Shown here piece after piece: positions 22,753 to 34,851 of a stretch of DNA of 64,000 nt; position 1 is the stretch's first letter, and each line of letters begins with the position of its first letter. The position numbers were made by a program, and so were the translations under genes. The notes beneath the pieces are model-generated. The model was not told where the DNA came from and searched no databases. It saw nothing but the letters and a program-made list of their open reading frames with translations. Source of the stretch: Allolobophora icterica (Eukaryota; Annelida; Clitellata; Crassiclitellata; Lumbricidae); NCBI GenBank assembly GCA_963556255.1, contig OY744608.1, positions 14,547,640 to 14,611,639 of the forward strand, read 5' to 3'.

Positions 22753-25700
22753 TTAGCGAATGGTAAAACACAGAAGGATCTGGATTGTTTGGTTCTGTAG
22801 ATACTTTATCTGCAGAAATGTACTGTATAGAGCAATCTGCAGTGCACACCACAAACAAGTTCTGGCACGACGTGTCTGGATTAGAAGCTCCTCAACTGCT
22901 GCAGTCAGTGCCAAAATATCTGAAAACATTAAGCATCATGTACTGGTAACTGATTGATGACAGTTACTTAATTTGTTATAATTACTGGTACTTGAACATT
23001 GCCGTAACTATTAGGCTACTGCATAAACCAGACATGCTTGGGTCCCAGCAAACTGAACCGACACCTTGTTTTTGGCAAAACTAAGTCAAGATCCAGCAGT
23101 GTGAGAACATTAGCTGGAGATTAACTGCTTGCCTGTTTGCTTGTAATTTATTCACAAATGACAGATTTTCATTTGTAGCACCAAGTATAAAAGTCTTAGT
23201 CCTGCACTGTACAGTAAATAAATAAAGTTACAATAAAGTTCTACACTTTATTTCCTGAAAATGATACAAAGACCTTCTACTTCAGCATGAATATTATTCT
23301 CTTTTACTTGAACCAGAAATATGTAATGCATAATTAAATTGCGGCAATAAAATATTATACATAAAATAAAACTGCAACATGAGTTTTCCAGAAAAAATAA
23401 AAACACACATTTTTCACCTTTTTCCTCCTGAGCGCGAGACCCGCCGCTATTGCTGCGGTTGGCTGAACTGACTATCTCCTCTTTGCGACGAGCTTGAACT
23501 TTACGTATTCCTTCCATCCAGGTTTCCATTGCAGAATACATGTTTGCATGCAGTGGTTGGTTACGTAGCTTCTTCATCTTTCCAAGAATAGCAGTCACCT
23601 GGTATGCAAAAATTTAACCAGCAAATTACAAAAACAGAACTAATTATAAGAAAAGTGCATCTCCCAATAAGAACAGAACAACAAAAATCCTAATCAGTAC
23701 ATTACTGCAATAACAATAATTATGGGTAACTGCTTATATTGTCTGAATTAGCAAGTCTTAGCAATTTTCATATACTTTAAGAGGTCTGTTTAGGCTTACC
23801 CCCAAGAGACAGCCATGAGTACAAAATGTTAGCAACTTCATGTTTCAGCATCAGCAAATAAGGGCAGGTGGCCTCACTGCCTGATTGTCTCACTGGCTGT
23901 GTAGGTCACTGCACACATTTTATAAGTGCAATCACCAGGGCACATTCGCAAAAATAGATACAAAACCTTCCGTTCCTATCCTTGAGAGGATATGAAACCT
24001 CAACCCCTGGTTTCACAGTCCATGCCATCAGAGATCACCCATCTCCTATATTTAAAGGTACTGTAAAAATCAAACAGAAAAAGAAAGGCATTTTCTAATA
24101 AAAGCAGTTTTAAATTAGTACCCATTTATCAAAGAATTTTACATCTGTATTTAATAATTCAAAAAAGATTCTTTTTGAAAGACATCTTAAGACTGTTTCC
24201 AAGGAATTAGTTTGTAATTTGTTGTATTTAATTTTTCTAGAATATTCATTTATACCTTTGAATGTTCACGAAGAGATTCTACGACAAGGCGGTTTACACG
24301 TGATGGATTATGAGGTAAACATGGAATAGCAGTCGGATTAACAGATGCAAGACATCGACCCATACTGTGTTGCATCAATTCATTTTCCACCTATGCAGAA
24401 ATTTCATATAGAAAACCTTTAATATCAACCAATCATAAAAGTAACAGATGATTACTACAAAATGACAGATTTCTTGGAACAGAAACAAAAGACACGAGAA
24501 TTTTACACTGCACACTCATCACATGTTGTCCAATGTCAAAATCTAAGTGAAATTCCATTGAAGTCATACAATATGCAACGACTTTAATGTTAGAATCTAG
24601 AATTTCAAGTATTTTTTTGGCAAGTCTGTAGTCATCGCAAAATTGAGTTGCAGTAAAAGCATGATATGACTTTGTGAGCCCGAGAGGTGCTACATAATTT
24701 AAGTCTAGGTAAGTACACATACAAGAAACATCTGGCCATACCTCTTTCTCTTCTTTCTCTAAATTTCTTAGCTGCTCAAAGCATTCCTCCAGACACAGTA
24801 AAAGACCACTTGAGGAATTAAAACATCTAAAAGAAATGAATATAAACTTAAATGCTGGAAAAACTGTGACCATGCCTGATAAAAATTTCTAAAAATCAAA
24901 ACTGGGTTTGATACTGCACTGGATTTGACTGGAATTGCTGAATAATATGGTGAAACTGTATGTTTATATCACATGCAGTAAAAAGTTATATTTTAAGCTG
25001 TCGGTCTCTCCACAGCTACTTCTGAGAAATCGCGAGTTAAAGTTTTACCGTAACTAAGACCCAACCTAAGCTGCCGTGCCTAGAGGTCTTGAATGTTTCA
25101 GTATAGCACAGTAGGGCTTACTCGTATACCTCCAAGGCTGCCATCAACGACAGCAACATAAAAACTGATTATGATGAATAATTACATGACGTGGTCATTT
25201 GCATAATAATCCATGCACACGACTTCAAATTAGGGCATCAGAGGGAACCCTAATTTTTTTGCAAGGTATCATAATAAAATTGAAAATAAAAATAATCAGT
25301 AAACTTTACATAAGGACGAATAGTTTGATAGTTACCACAAGGGATACAAAATATGAAAAGAACTCATTTTGACCCATTTTATGCCTACTTGTCTTATCAC
25401 ATTTTTTGCAAAATAACTTTCAGACTTCATTAAGGTTTCTCAGGTACAGTCACAAAATATAATTGCATATATTTCAATTAAACTCCTGTACTAAAAATTA
25501 TAGTTACTGCCAAAGATATTTAAAAACTAAATTTGGGAATTTGGGAATTTCAAATTTGGAATAGAATTAGGCACTCAAAAATGTTTCATAGAAAATAAAT
25601 TAAATGTGACTTTAAACTTATGCCAAAACAAAAAACTTAAATTTTTATCCTCTATTTTAAGAGATTAAAAATGCTGTCAAACCATTATGACATCACCTTC

Positions 25701-27495
25701 CAATTAACCAGGGGCGTCTATCCCCCCCTAAGTCATTGGAGCAACGTCCCTTCACCCCCTCTTCTTCCCCCCTTCCCGTTCCTTCCCCCCCTAAAATGGT
25801 GGCACACACACTGACAGATCTTCCCCCCTTATTTCTTAGATGGAGCATTTGCTCCAAGGTTTCTATGGTGTAGACGCCCCTGCAATTAACTGACTCCTGA
25901 GTCCGAAATAAAATAAATCAAATACAAAACATACATAAAATTGAGCATAAGATACTTAAACTTGCCTCTGAAGTTTCATGTCTGGAATGATCTGAGGCAA
26001 GCCAAACATAGCTGGTGGATGAATGTTGTTATAGAATATTTCTCCTGCTGGTCTAAAGATGACTGGCGTCACTCTACCGATGTTGTGACCATCATACCGA
26101 GCATTACAGTCACAGTTATCTGTCGGATGAGTTTGTGAATTGAGCCATGGTGCCTGAATTCCTCTGATTGAAATATGGGCTGGTTGTGTTACTTTCTGCA
26201 TACCAGTAGTATCAAACTGAATACCATTTGACTGTTGCTGACGATTGTATAAAGATTCTGGATGGAAGACAGCAGGACCATCCTGAACATGGTTTAAGGT
26301 GCTTTCTGAAGCTTGATTCATATCTGACGGCAGATTCACTGAGATATTCTGGCATGGTACAGTGTTTGGAGTCAGGTAACTGTGCTTTCTGCCAACAGGC
26401 TGAGCATAAGCAAACAGTTGGTTCTGTTCAAGAAAATGACTTCCACATGATGTCTGAGGTGGCAAGTCTGCCATCTCAAATTCCCTTTTGTCTGTGGTCA
26501 GAGCATTCAGCACAGCTGCAGTTGGCAGCATGCTACCAGGAATGGTCTTGGAAGGAGGCCACACAGGATTCTTAACAGCTGGACGCATTGAAATATTCTG
26601 GCCATTTATAAGGGTAGCTGCAGTGGTCTTATTGCCACCATAAAGGACATTGTGATCTAAAAGATTTCTTTCAAAGCATGTTCTTAACGGTGGCATCACA
26701 CCATTCTGACCATTGTTATCACCACCATTAAAAACGACATTCTGCTGCTTATATCTGTCATCAGGTAATGAATCAAGCAGTTCCCCACCTGCAACACCAG
26801 ACTGTGCCAAACAATGAGCCAGATACTGTTTGGCGGCATTTCCTTGTGGATTTGGTCCCATAAGAGACTGAATTGTTGACTTTACTTCAGCTAGCAATTC
26901 TGAATGTCCAGACGAAGCAGAAACGTGGGCTGCAATATTATTAGGAGGGCATGGTAAAGAATGATTTCCATGTGGATAAGAATTGATTAAAAAGCCCCGA
27001 TTACCAACAGAATCTTGGGAATGGCTCACTGAAGACTTGCACCAAGCTTCAAAAGGATTTGGTGCCTCAGAAAATTTGTACTGAGAACTTGTCAAAGGGA
27101 CTGACTTTTCCACACATCGCATTGCAAGTTCCATTTCTGCAGGACTTGGTTTCATTGCCAATGACCCAAAGCTTCTGCTTGTAGTAGCATCAGGCTTATG
27201 ATTATATGCTTGAGGAAACTGGTTATGATTTTCCACAGTTAATAAACTGGCACCAGGTTTCCTTTGGGAGAAATTAGCATGATCCATACCCTGAACTCCT
27301 GAGTTTGCAATGCTCTGGCTTTGAAGAAATCCAGATGCTGCCTTTGTAGCTTCCCAGCTGCTGTCCAAAACTGACTTCAAGAGGTCAGCATTTGAATACG
27401 AGGCATTATTTAGCTGAGCCTGCTGAGACTGATTGAGCACAGATAATTTCTCATCAGAGGACCATATGTTATTCAAGTTGGTGCCAAAATCCAAG
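22753..27495 (-). CDS. MEIOC: MEIOC (meiosis-specific coiled-coil protein), five 3' exons
   Basis: MEIOC works with the RNA helicase YTHDC2 to keep germ cells in meiotic prophase. Exons on the minus strand: 25966-27495, 24742-24826, 24256-24390, 23418-23598, 22753-22919 (stop TAA 22753-22755). The large first one encodes about 510 residues of low-complexity, Ser/Asn/Gln-rich sequence ending FGLPQIIPDMKLQR. The rest forms the conserved C-terminal domain: LEECFEQLRNLEKEEKE, NPSRVNRLVVESLREHSK, VTAILGKMKKLRNQPLHA, VQARRKEEIVSSANR and RRARTCLWCALQIAL, matching the vertebrate protein block by block. Phases join throughout only if the first intron uses a GC donor (AG|GCAAGT at 25968-25961). Upstream exons, including the start, are not recognised between 27496 and 29100. 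The intron at 24827-25965 holds a hAT element. Confidence 0.9.
25709..25882. mobile_element. hAT-type MITE, CAGGGGCGTCTA ends
   Basis: 174 bp with perfect inverted ends CAGGGGCGTCTA / TAGACGCCCCTG and the 8-bp target duplication CAATTAAC (25701-25708 and 25883-25890). The interior is a run of CCCCCC-rich blocks. Located in a MEIOC intron. Confidence 0.9.
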
Positions 27496-29100
27496 CTAAA
27501 AAAGTAAGACAATATGGTATTGAGACACCTGTGCTACAAGATATCAAAGAACATAGAAATGATGGCACTATTTTTAATTCACAGCATTTCATTTAACATG
27601 ATGCATATAAACTCTGTAATTGTAAACGCGTGTGTCAATCCAGTTTTAACCCATGGCATTAGCTGATGTCCTTGATGGCCAAAAGTGCATTATAAATCAA
27701 TCAAACATTACACAAAAATTCCACTGATTTCATTCCTGTATGCATTGAACTTAATTTTAGTCTATACCACTTAGGTAAGTACCTAAGTTAACTAGCCAGT
27801 AGATATCACACACCTGCTGTATTTGCATCACAAAGCATTTACGAATCAATTTCTAACACAAAAGCAATATTATTTTTGTTTGATTCTGGTGTCCTTAAAC
27901 AACCTTGAAGAGTTTAAGTATATGTTAAATTAGGCATATATTACCTTAAAGCTAATTATGCATCAAAATTATTGTTTAAGAAAGTGACAAATAACATTGG
28001 CTGTCAAGAACAAAGTAGAATAAAATTTTACTGTGACAGCCTGAATCCTTCTTAACATATACAACAAAAAATAAAAAACTTTCAAGGCCTGTATGCACTA
28101 ACAGGGCTTCTTAAGTCAGTCTCCGACTAGCACTTATGACTGGACTAGTCTCCAACTACCAAACTTCCACAAATTGTATGCACACATCTGGCTTAGGTGA
28201 CGACAGGTCAAGCAATTTAATTATGCAGGGTTTACCAATTATTAATATGGTTTTTTGATTGCACATGTGTGCAAGGCATTTTCAGATAACATGAATACAC
28301 AATGTGTTCCAGATATTAAAATTCCTGGCAAGTGTCTAGATACATACATCCAATATTCTTGATAGCTACAAGGTGGTCGTTTCAAAAACTCAATATTTAT
28401 TTAGTCTTAGCTAAATTAAGCTCAAAACAGAGTTAACATCTTGATTTTCATTGCACAGCAATAATCAGGACCTTCATTGTTCAAGTGCAATATGTGCAAG
28501 TGAAGTGAGCAAAAATAGTTCGGCCAATTTGAATGCAACAATTTTATAAACTATAAGAGAGTTTAAAATAGAATATTTTGCTTATAGGGCTTATATTTTG
28601 CTTATTTAGTTTGTACAAATCTCTTTTAGCAATACCAATGATGAGTTGCAGACAAAAATACCAAAGCAGCTCTAGTGGGACTACGACAGTTTGAGGCATG
28701 ATCTAATTGAACAAATATCCCGAATGGGAAAGTGAACAGATTTTCATACGGTTGTAAGATGGTCAGAGGACATGGTGGAGTCAAAACTTATGCCAAAATG
28801 CATGTACATTTGGAATGATCAAAAATCCACCTAACAGAACGCGCACGGACCTTGTTTGAATAATTATAAACATTACTGGATGGTTACAATATTATTAAAT
28901 GATAAATTATGATTAATGACTGCAAAATTGTAAAAATTCATGACTTTAAAATACTTATAACATTATTATTACTGTTCTATTTTCTTGGGTAATATTGTAT
29001 GTAAAGGGTTGTGCGTTTGCTAGCGTTTATTAAAGAATATACTTACTTACTTACTTATATTAAACCTATAAATAAAAAATTTACAACATCTCTGTTTCCC
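27496..29100. other. MEIOC upstream intron or intergenic stretch
   Basis: No exon with MEIOC similarity and no TIR element recognised. A TTAC repeat at about 29038-29056 resembles the tail of the LINE at 16147 and may be the end of another 5'-truncated copy. Confidence 0.4.
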
Positions 29101-29129
29101 CACAATATGCGTCCATTATAGGACTCATC

Positions 29130-31288
29130 CCTCTCAAAGTCCGACCTGCACCTCAACGTGGTGAGAGGGTGAAACAACCAAATAGGGGATTGCCTGCAGA
29201 GGCTATGCCATCAGTGATGAAGGCTTCGGCTGAAGTATCACCTTGGGCGCTACGCGAGGTGGACAGGCTCTGCGGGAACCCTGAACAGTTGGCTAACGCG
29301 GGCGGTGAAGACTCGTACAACGAAGGGTCTTGTGTCCCTGGGTATGGCTTTAAACTGCATCCGGTTGTTGATCAACCTTAAAATTCTAGAACCATGGGTA
29401 GCAGCGTGGCTCTTTTCGATTTCTGGCGGAAGAGGCGCTTGAAGCGCTCAACGGTAGGCATCGAGTTATGACGAGGCGCATGCTAGGTTCAACCTGGTAC
29501 AACGGCGAATCAACTGCTGGACTGACAAGAGATTGGGGTGCTCAGTTAGTCTTATAACTCCCCATACAGCATGAATGGATAAAGCAAAAAAGCAATCAAT
29601 ACTGGCTCGGACGTCGCCCAGGATAAAAAGGTCCGCGGCATCCATTGCAGAAGCCAGGATGGGTGTCGACAAGTGTGCTACTGACTCCCTGTCGTCGGCG
29701 TTGTCACCATCGTCGATGCGGTCATCATTAATAACAATCAACAAAACAGAAAAAGCAGATATGCATCAAATGAATGGCAGACGTTGTGCAAGAATAGGAC
29801 AATGGAATGTGCGAGGACTGAACTCACTTGGCAAATTATCGATACTCGGCAACGAGCTAGTGAGGCTAAACATCAACATGTGCGGACTATCGGAAACCAA
29901 ATGGACGGGCACTGGACACTTTAAGACGTTGGATGGGCATACAGTGCTTTTTTCGGGTGGGGCAGAGCGTGAACATCATGGAGTTGCCATCTGGATTAAC
30001 AAGAATACTGCCACATGTTTAACATCTTACAACCAGGGCTGTAGTAGAGGGTATACGCGGGTATACAGCGTATACTTACCTCTCGAAAAATTTGAGAGGG
30101 GACACTCGGGACTGTAACGCGGGTATACAGCGTATACTTACCTCTCTAGAGACCGTATACCCAGCGAATAACGAAATTTTTTCTAAAAAGAGAGGTTTTA
30201 AAAGGTTTCGAAGGCGAATGACTAAAAAAAAAAAAAAAGGTCATCAACTTTTTTCAGAGACGAAATCGTAAAATGGCAAGAAATTTTGTCAGAATTCGTA
30301 AAAGTCAGAAATGTTCTTAGACGAATTCCTAAAAAAGGTCATAAAAGCCCTGGGTGACGCCGCTGCTCACCGGTAGCGTGTACTCACCTCAAATTTTACC
30401 ACTACAGCCCTGCTTACAACCCAGTGAGTAGTAGAGTAATAGCAGCCACGTTTGCTTCTAAGCCTAGAGACATAACTATGTTACAATGCTATGCACCAAC
30501 TGCGGACAAGTCAGATGAGGAGATACAAGAGTTTTACAGAGAGGTGAGGGATGTAATGGCAGCAACTCCCAGACGGAACATCGTTCTGATTACAGGCGAT
30601 TTTAATGCGCGAGTTGGAGAGGATTCAGTGGAAGCAGATGTCCTTGGGAAATATGGACATGGTATAAGAAATGATAGGGGTCAGACATTGGTAGACTTCT
30701 GTGCGGAGCATAAATTGGTTATAACCAATACACTCTTCCGACTACACAACAGACATAGATATACCTGGAAGAGCCCAGATAGAGTTACCAGAACACAGAT
30801 TGACTACATATTAATTAATAAACAATGGAAACATTCAGTTAATAATGCACGTACGTGTCTAGGCGCGGACTGTGTCACTGTGACACTGATCACAATCTGG
30901 TGATGTTGACGTTACAGCTGAGGTTTAAAAGGAAACGAATAGATAAACCTATGCTGCTAGATCTGGAGAAACTTGGTAGTCAGGAGATAAGGCAACAATA
31001 CCAACTTGAGGTGACCAATCGGTTCGAAGAATTGGAGAGAGTTACTGAACCGCATACACCGGACGAATTATGGCAACAGCTGAAAGACATCACACTAGGT
31101 GCTGCCAGTGCGACATTGCAAAAGAACAGCAATAAGCACAAATGCTGGATCGCCAGTGACACTTTTGAGATGATAGAAAAGAAGCGTGAAGCAAAAACAA
31201 GGTCTCCAGGCGAATACAAAAAACTACGAAGTCAGGTGCAAGGGATGCTGCGTAGGGACAAACAAGCGGAATTGGAGACGTTGTGCAG
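29130..31288 (+). mobile_element. Divergent RTE copy, broken, 3'-truncated, with nested hAT
   Basis: The 5' leader (from about 29130, GACCTGCACCTCAACGTGG) is followed by an ORF from 29575 with GQWNVRGLN and LSETKW. It is interrupted at 30034 by a hAT element and resumes at 30421 with LQCYAPT, ITGDFNARVG and DYILIN. A frameshift follows near 30890, then DTDHNLVMLTL and the linker (SPGEYKKLRSQVQGMLRRDK). The copy stops before the RT domain and abuts a piece of MEIOC exon. It is the same clade as the 2549 element but clearly a different family. Loss of the 3' end is unusual for a LINE, since TPRT normally truncates the 5' end; a later deletion or rearrangement is likely. Confidence 0.85.
30034..30412. 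mobile_element. hAT-type non-autonomous element nested in RTE
   Basis: Inverted ends CAGGGCTGTAGT / ACTACAGCCCTG with target duplication CTTACAAC (30026-30033 and 30413-30420). Removing it restores the RTE reading frame across the site, which confirms the borders. Subterminal GGGTATACAGCGTATACTTA blocks repeat twice at the left. The interior has GAATTCCTAAAAAAGGTCAT, shared with 37952-38304. Confidence 0.92.
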
Positions 31289-31355
31289 TGGATAAGAATT
31301 GATTAAAAAGCCCTGATTACCAACAGAATCTTCGGAATGGCTCACAGAAGACTTG
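31288..31355 (-). pseudogene. 68-bp duplicated piece of MEIOC exon
   Basis: This stretch matches 26972-27039, inside the large MEIOC exon, with three mismatches over 68 bp and the same orientation. It begins exactly where the broken RTE copy ends. It is far too short to be an exon here and has no splice sites of its own; it reads as a duplicated fragment. Confidence 0.85.
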
Positions 31356-31395
31356 ATTACACTTACTATAGAATGTGTTGACTACCAACCTTGAA

Positions 31396-31839
31396 TTATG
31401 CATTGGCTCTTTGACTTGCTGTTACTGCAGCAAGTCTCGCCCCGAAGAAAAATTGAACAGCGTTAATACTTTTCACGACGCTTATACCGTACAAACCGTT
31501 TTCGACCAATTGACTTCTTATAAACCAAAACCCAACGCCCCAAATAAATGTTGCGCAAACTGCCACTGGTATGAAAACGGTGACGAAAATGGCGTATCTG
31601 GCGACCCACGAAACAAAGTGCCTGTGGGATTCAACCCACAGCTCGATCACTAGACTCGCCAAAAACAAAACTGTTCCGCTCAGTCCTAGAAAGTTGGAGT
31701 CTCTCCCGGCGCAAACTGAGCACAAGTTATATAATACAGGGCTCAGTCCTGATAAGATAAATCCGGAAAGGAACAGAGTTTTCACAGCTTCTTTAGCTAA
31801 ACGTAGCGCCATTAAAACGGAAATATTTTGTAGTAGCAT
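31396..31839 (-). CDS. Small multi-pass membrane protein, family not recognised
   Basis: ORF of 147 codons (or 138 from the second Met), intronless as it stands. It has about three to four hydrophobic segments: LFLSGFILSGLSPVLYNL, FLGLSGTVLFLASLVIELWV and IFVTVFIPVAVCATFIWGVGF, joined by short polar loops (SHRHFVSWVARY). The balanced pattern of segments, absence of repeats and lack of a LINE signature favour a real coding exon, possibly the first exon of a longer gene, since a possible GT donor occurs near codon 115. The opposite-strand ORF here is a shadow. I do not recognise the family. Confidence 0.45.
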   Translation of the reverse strand: MLLQNISVLMALRLAKEAVKTLFLSGFILSGLSPVLYNLCSVCAGRDSNFLGLSGTVLFLASLVIELWVESHRHFVSWVARYAIFVTVFIPVAVCATFIWGVGFWFIRSQLVENGLYGISVVKSINAVQFFFGARLAAVTASQRANA

Positions 31840-31969
31840 CCGTATCCATGGGTAAAATAATAAATCCGCAAAAGCATTATAATAATTATTGCGTCATTCG
31901 GGATCTGCGCGTATATATATTTCGTTTATTGAGAAGAAAGAAACAATCTGACAAAAACGCAGAAATGCT

Positions 31970-32775
31970 TGATGATGATGATGAGTTCTCTGCCCGAAGG
32001 CAGGTCCATTGGCTTTACGCCAACCGGGGATGAGATGAGTGACAATCTCATGAGTGAGGTGGTTTCCCGTTGCCTTCCTCACAGACAATTGTGGGTGAGC
32101 AACTTGTCCAAGGTCGCTACGCAGTGGCTTGAGGTAGATTCGAACCTGCGACCCTTAGGTTACAAGGCACAGACAGTGTTGGGTACTATTTAAATAGTAA
32201 ATACTATTTAAATAGTATTTAAATAGTTTATAAGTATTGACACCACTATTTAAAATAGTCATCAAAAAGGTCCTATTGAAATAGTATTTAAATAGTATGC
32301 GACTATTTACTATTTGTTAAAATTTAAATAGTCAACTACCAGTCTGAAAAAACTTTAAAAATTAACTTATGCATTTTCTTACTTATTATTATTAACTTTA
32401 AGTTAATAATAATAAGTAAATGTCAAGCTTTTTCAATAATTATATGTAACCGACACTGAAAATAGCTAGTTTTTAAATAGTCATGTTGGCAATGATTTGA
32501 ACGTTTTACTGTTACTCAAGGTTAACAAGAACTACTAACGGAACGTTACTACATTGTAAAATTTTAAGCTTTTTCAATGATCATATTTAACTGTCACTGA
32601 TAATAGCTAAATAGTTTTTAAATAGTCAAGTGGTATTTGCAATAGTCTGCAGCTATTGACTATTTTAAATACTATTTCAATAGTTTTTTACATGGACTAT
32701 TTACTATTCTATTTAAATAGTCAGCCTGACTATTTATCCCAACACTGGGCACAGAACATACCACTACACCACCCC
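31970..32775 (-). mobile_element. tRNA-derived SINE split by a hAT element
   Basis: Read on the minus strand, the head GGTGGTGTAGTGGTATGTTC (A-box-like) lies at 32756-32775 and the B-box GGTTCGAATCTACC at about 32132-32145. The hAT element 32174-32747 sits between them with its target duplication. The body continues to about 31970 with a TCATCA tract as tail. The head is typical of a Pol III-promoted SINE. Confidence 0.7.
32174..32747. mobile_element. hAT-type MITE, ATTTAAATAG family
   Basis: Inverted ends CAGTGTTGGGTACTATTT / the loosely matching TATTTATCCCAACACTG, with target duplication GGCACAGA (32166-32173 and 32748-32755). The interior is dominated by ACTATTTAAATAG palindromes. No ORF. 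Inserted between the A and B boxes of a SINE. Confidence 0.92.
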
Positions 32776-33047
32776 GTCTAGACCTGGGAGTGACTTTGGT
32801 CAGCCAATCTGACCCCACTTAAATTGACGCCAAAGTGACTTGAAGTCGACGACTTGGAGCCAAAACGACTTGATCCGACTTGGCAGAAAAACAACCAACT
32901 TCCGACTTAAAGTCGACTTCTGACATAGTAGTCGGGTCAATATACGACAAAAAACCACCTAACCCCAAAAAAATTGATACGAAAGGTTTCTCAGTTGATT
33001 TTGTTACCATTCGGCATGCTTATTAACATAGTAAAAGTCGCGGAACG

Positions 33048-33150
33048 GACATTATCCCCCCGGACATTATCCCCCCGGACATTATCCCCCCCGGACAGAA
33101 TCCCCCCCATTTTAGCTAGGACATTATCCCCCCGGACAAAATCCCCCCTC
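33048..33150. repeat. Minisatellite of GGACATTATCCCCCC units
   Basis: About six imperfect units of 14-16 bp on the pattern GGACA(T/A)(T/A)ATCCCCCC, three in exact succession. Nearby 32820-32910 holds a similar local repeat built on GACTTGAAGTCGACGACTTGG-like blocks. Confidence 0.75.
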
Positions 33151-33443
33151 TGCAATAAGCCTATTTCTACATTAATTGAAAAACCTTAATAGCCCTGTTG
33201 CCCTAGTGTCAGCTTGTTAATGTTGTAAAGGTATAAACTAGACTTGTTAGTGTCATTCAGGTGTAAAAATAAGACTCTTTAGTCGCCTAGTTCTTAGCTT
33301 AAACGCTTGTTAGCAAAGCAATTATTTTGGGACAGGTTTCGGGAACGCCAATTCCCCAGTTGTTAGGTGGTTAAGTAGGGCAAATGTGTTGGGAGGAACG
33401 AGAGGGCGAAACACGCCAATCCATCACCATCGAATCATCGATG

Positions 33444-33634
<191 letters not shown>

Positions 33635-34254
33635 CCTAGAATAATTTTACTTATTTGCATTAGCTGCATTTTTCGTGATTGTTAGAGCAATATGTGTCAG
33701 ATATAATAGCATAGAATGTTAATACATTTGCGGCAGCCCTCTCCATACTCGCAATCAACCGGCATGTCGATCACATTCCTGCAAGCCTACAGATGCTTCA
33801 GCTGTCCTGTGCTTATGTTCCACATAATATAATTGCTCACCAGCTTGATGACTGGTTACTGTTTCTGTACAGGGAATGATAAATACCTCTTTCTTATCAT
33901 TTGACATACACTTCCATGGATATGCAAATAAATTATCTCTTTCCTGTAATATAAGCAAATTACATCTACAGCCAAGGATTCGGTCCTTGTCTACAGCTCT
34001 ATTATCACAATGCAGAAGCATCACTCATTTGTCGTTTCAAGCGAAACAGTTGGGAGTTTTGTAATCGACTGGAGTTGCCCTATCTCTTACACCGTGAGTT
34101 GCACTGTGAAAATCCGTAAGCACGATTCTTCACAATCAATTGCTCGCAAGCAGATATTCTCGGAGAAGATTAACAAAGCATAGACTGATTGTGTAAACGA
34201 CTGAAGCCAAAGGGCATAGGCATAATTTACTGGGTTACGAAGGGTACCCGTACC

Positions 34255-34496
34255 CATGGGCGGCGATCATGGGGGTGGTCGAGGGGGACAAGTCCCCCCA
34301 CCTTTAATAGTGGGGACACACCATACATTTGTCCCCCCCACTTTTGAAGAAAACCCAAAAAAAGGTCGTCAAATTTTTTCCCAAAAATGGTAAAAAAAAT
34401 TTTTGACCTCTTTTTGGAGCAGATCAGTTCAAAACTCTTTTCACCAGATCAGTTCAACAGTGTCCCCACACCTGTGAAACAAGATCGCCACCAGTG
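34255..34496. mobile_element. hAT-type element private to copy A
   Basis: Imperfect inverted ends CATGGGCGGCGATC / GATCGCCACCAGTG with target duplication CCCGTACC (34247-34254 and 34497-34504). The paralogous empty site in copy B (around 56230) has a single CCCGTACC. The interior has CCCCCCAC and AAAAAGGTCGTCAAATTTTTT, similar to parts of 30034-30412 and 37952-38304. Confidence 0.9.
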
Positions 34497-34851
34497 CCCG
34501 TACCCTCCAATTTTTGGACTGGTGTGTAGCATCAGCTTTGGTCTAAGAAGTGTGGGGGACCAATTTTTCTCCACTTTCACTTTTCGCATGGAGACTATTG
34601 TGGACACATTACCCTGCCAGTAGGCCCCTATACTCATTAATTTTTGTGTCAATAAAAACAAGCCATATTTTTAATTGCAGCATTAATTTAACAGGGACTT
34701 ACATCCGTTTTGTCGTGCTTCTTAACCGCTCAGAAATGCTCTAAATTGAATAATTACTCTTACTCATTTATATCCAGTTGTAATAAAATATTAATTGGCA
34801 TTGTTTAAAAAATGGGGATATGGTGTCCCCAGTCCAAGAAGTGGGGTACAA

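Noticed and set aside
22760..22957. 65-codon plus ORF
   Set aside because: Antisense of the last MEIOC exon.
26228..26575. 115-codon plus ORF
   Set aside because: Antisense of the large MEIOC exon, which has homology and splice support.
29569..31295. Functional RTE gene
   Set aside because: Interrupted by a nested hAT element, a frameshift near 30890 and loss of the RT domain.
33048..33150. CRISPR-like array
   Set aside because: Units are contiguous without unique spacers, and the DNA is clearly eukaryotic.
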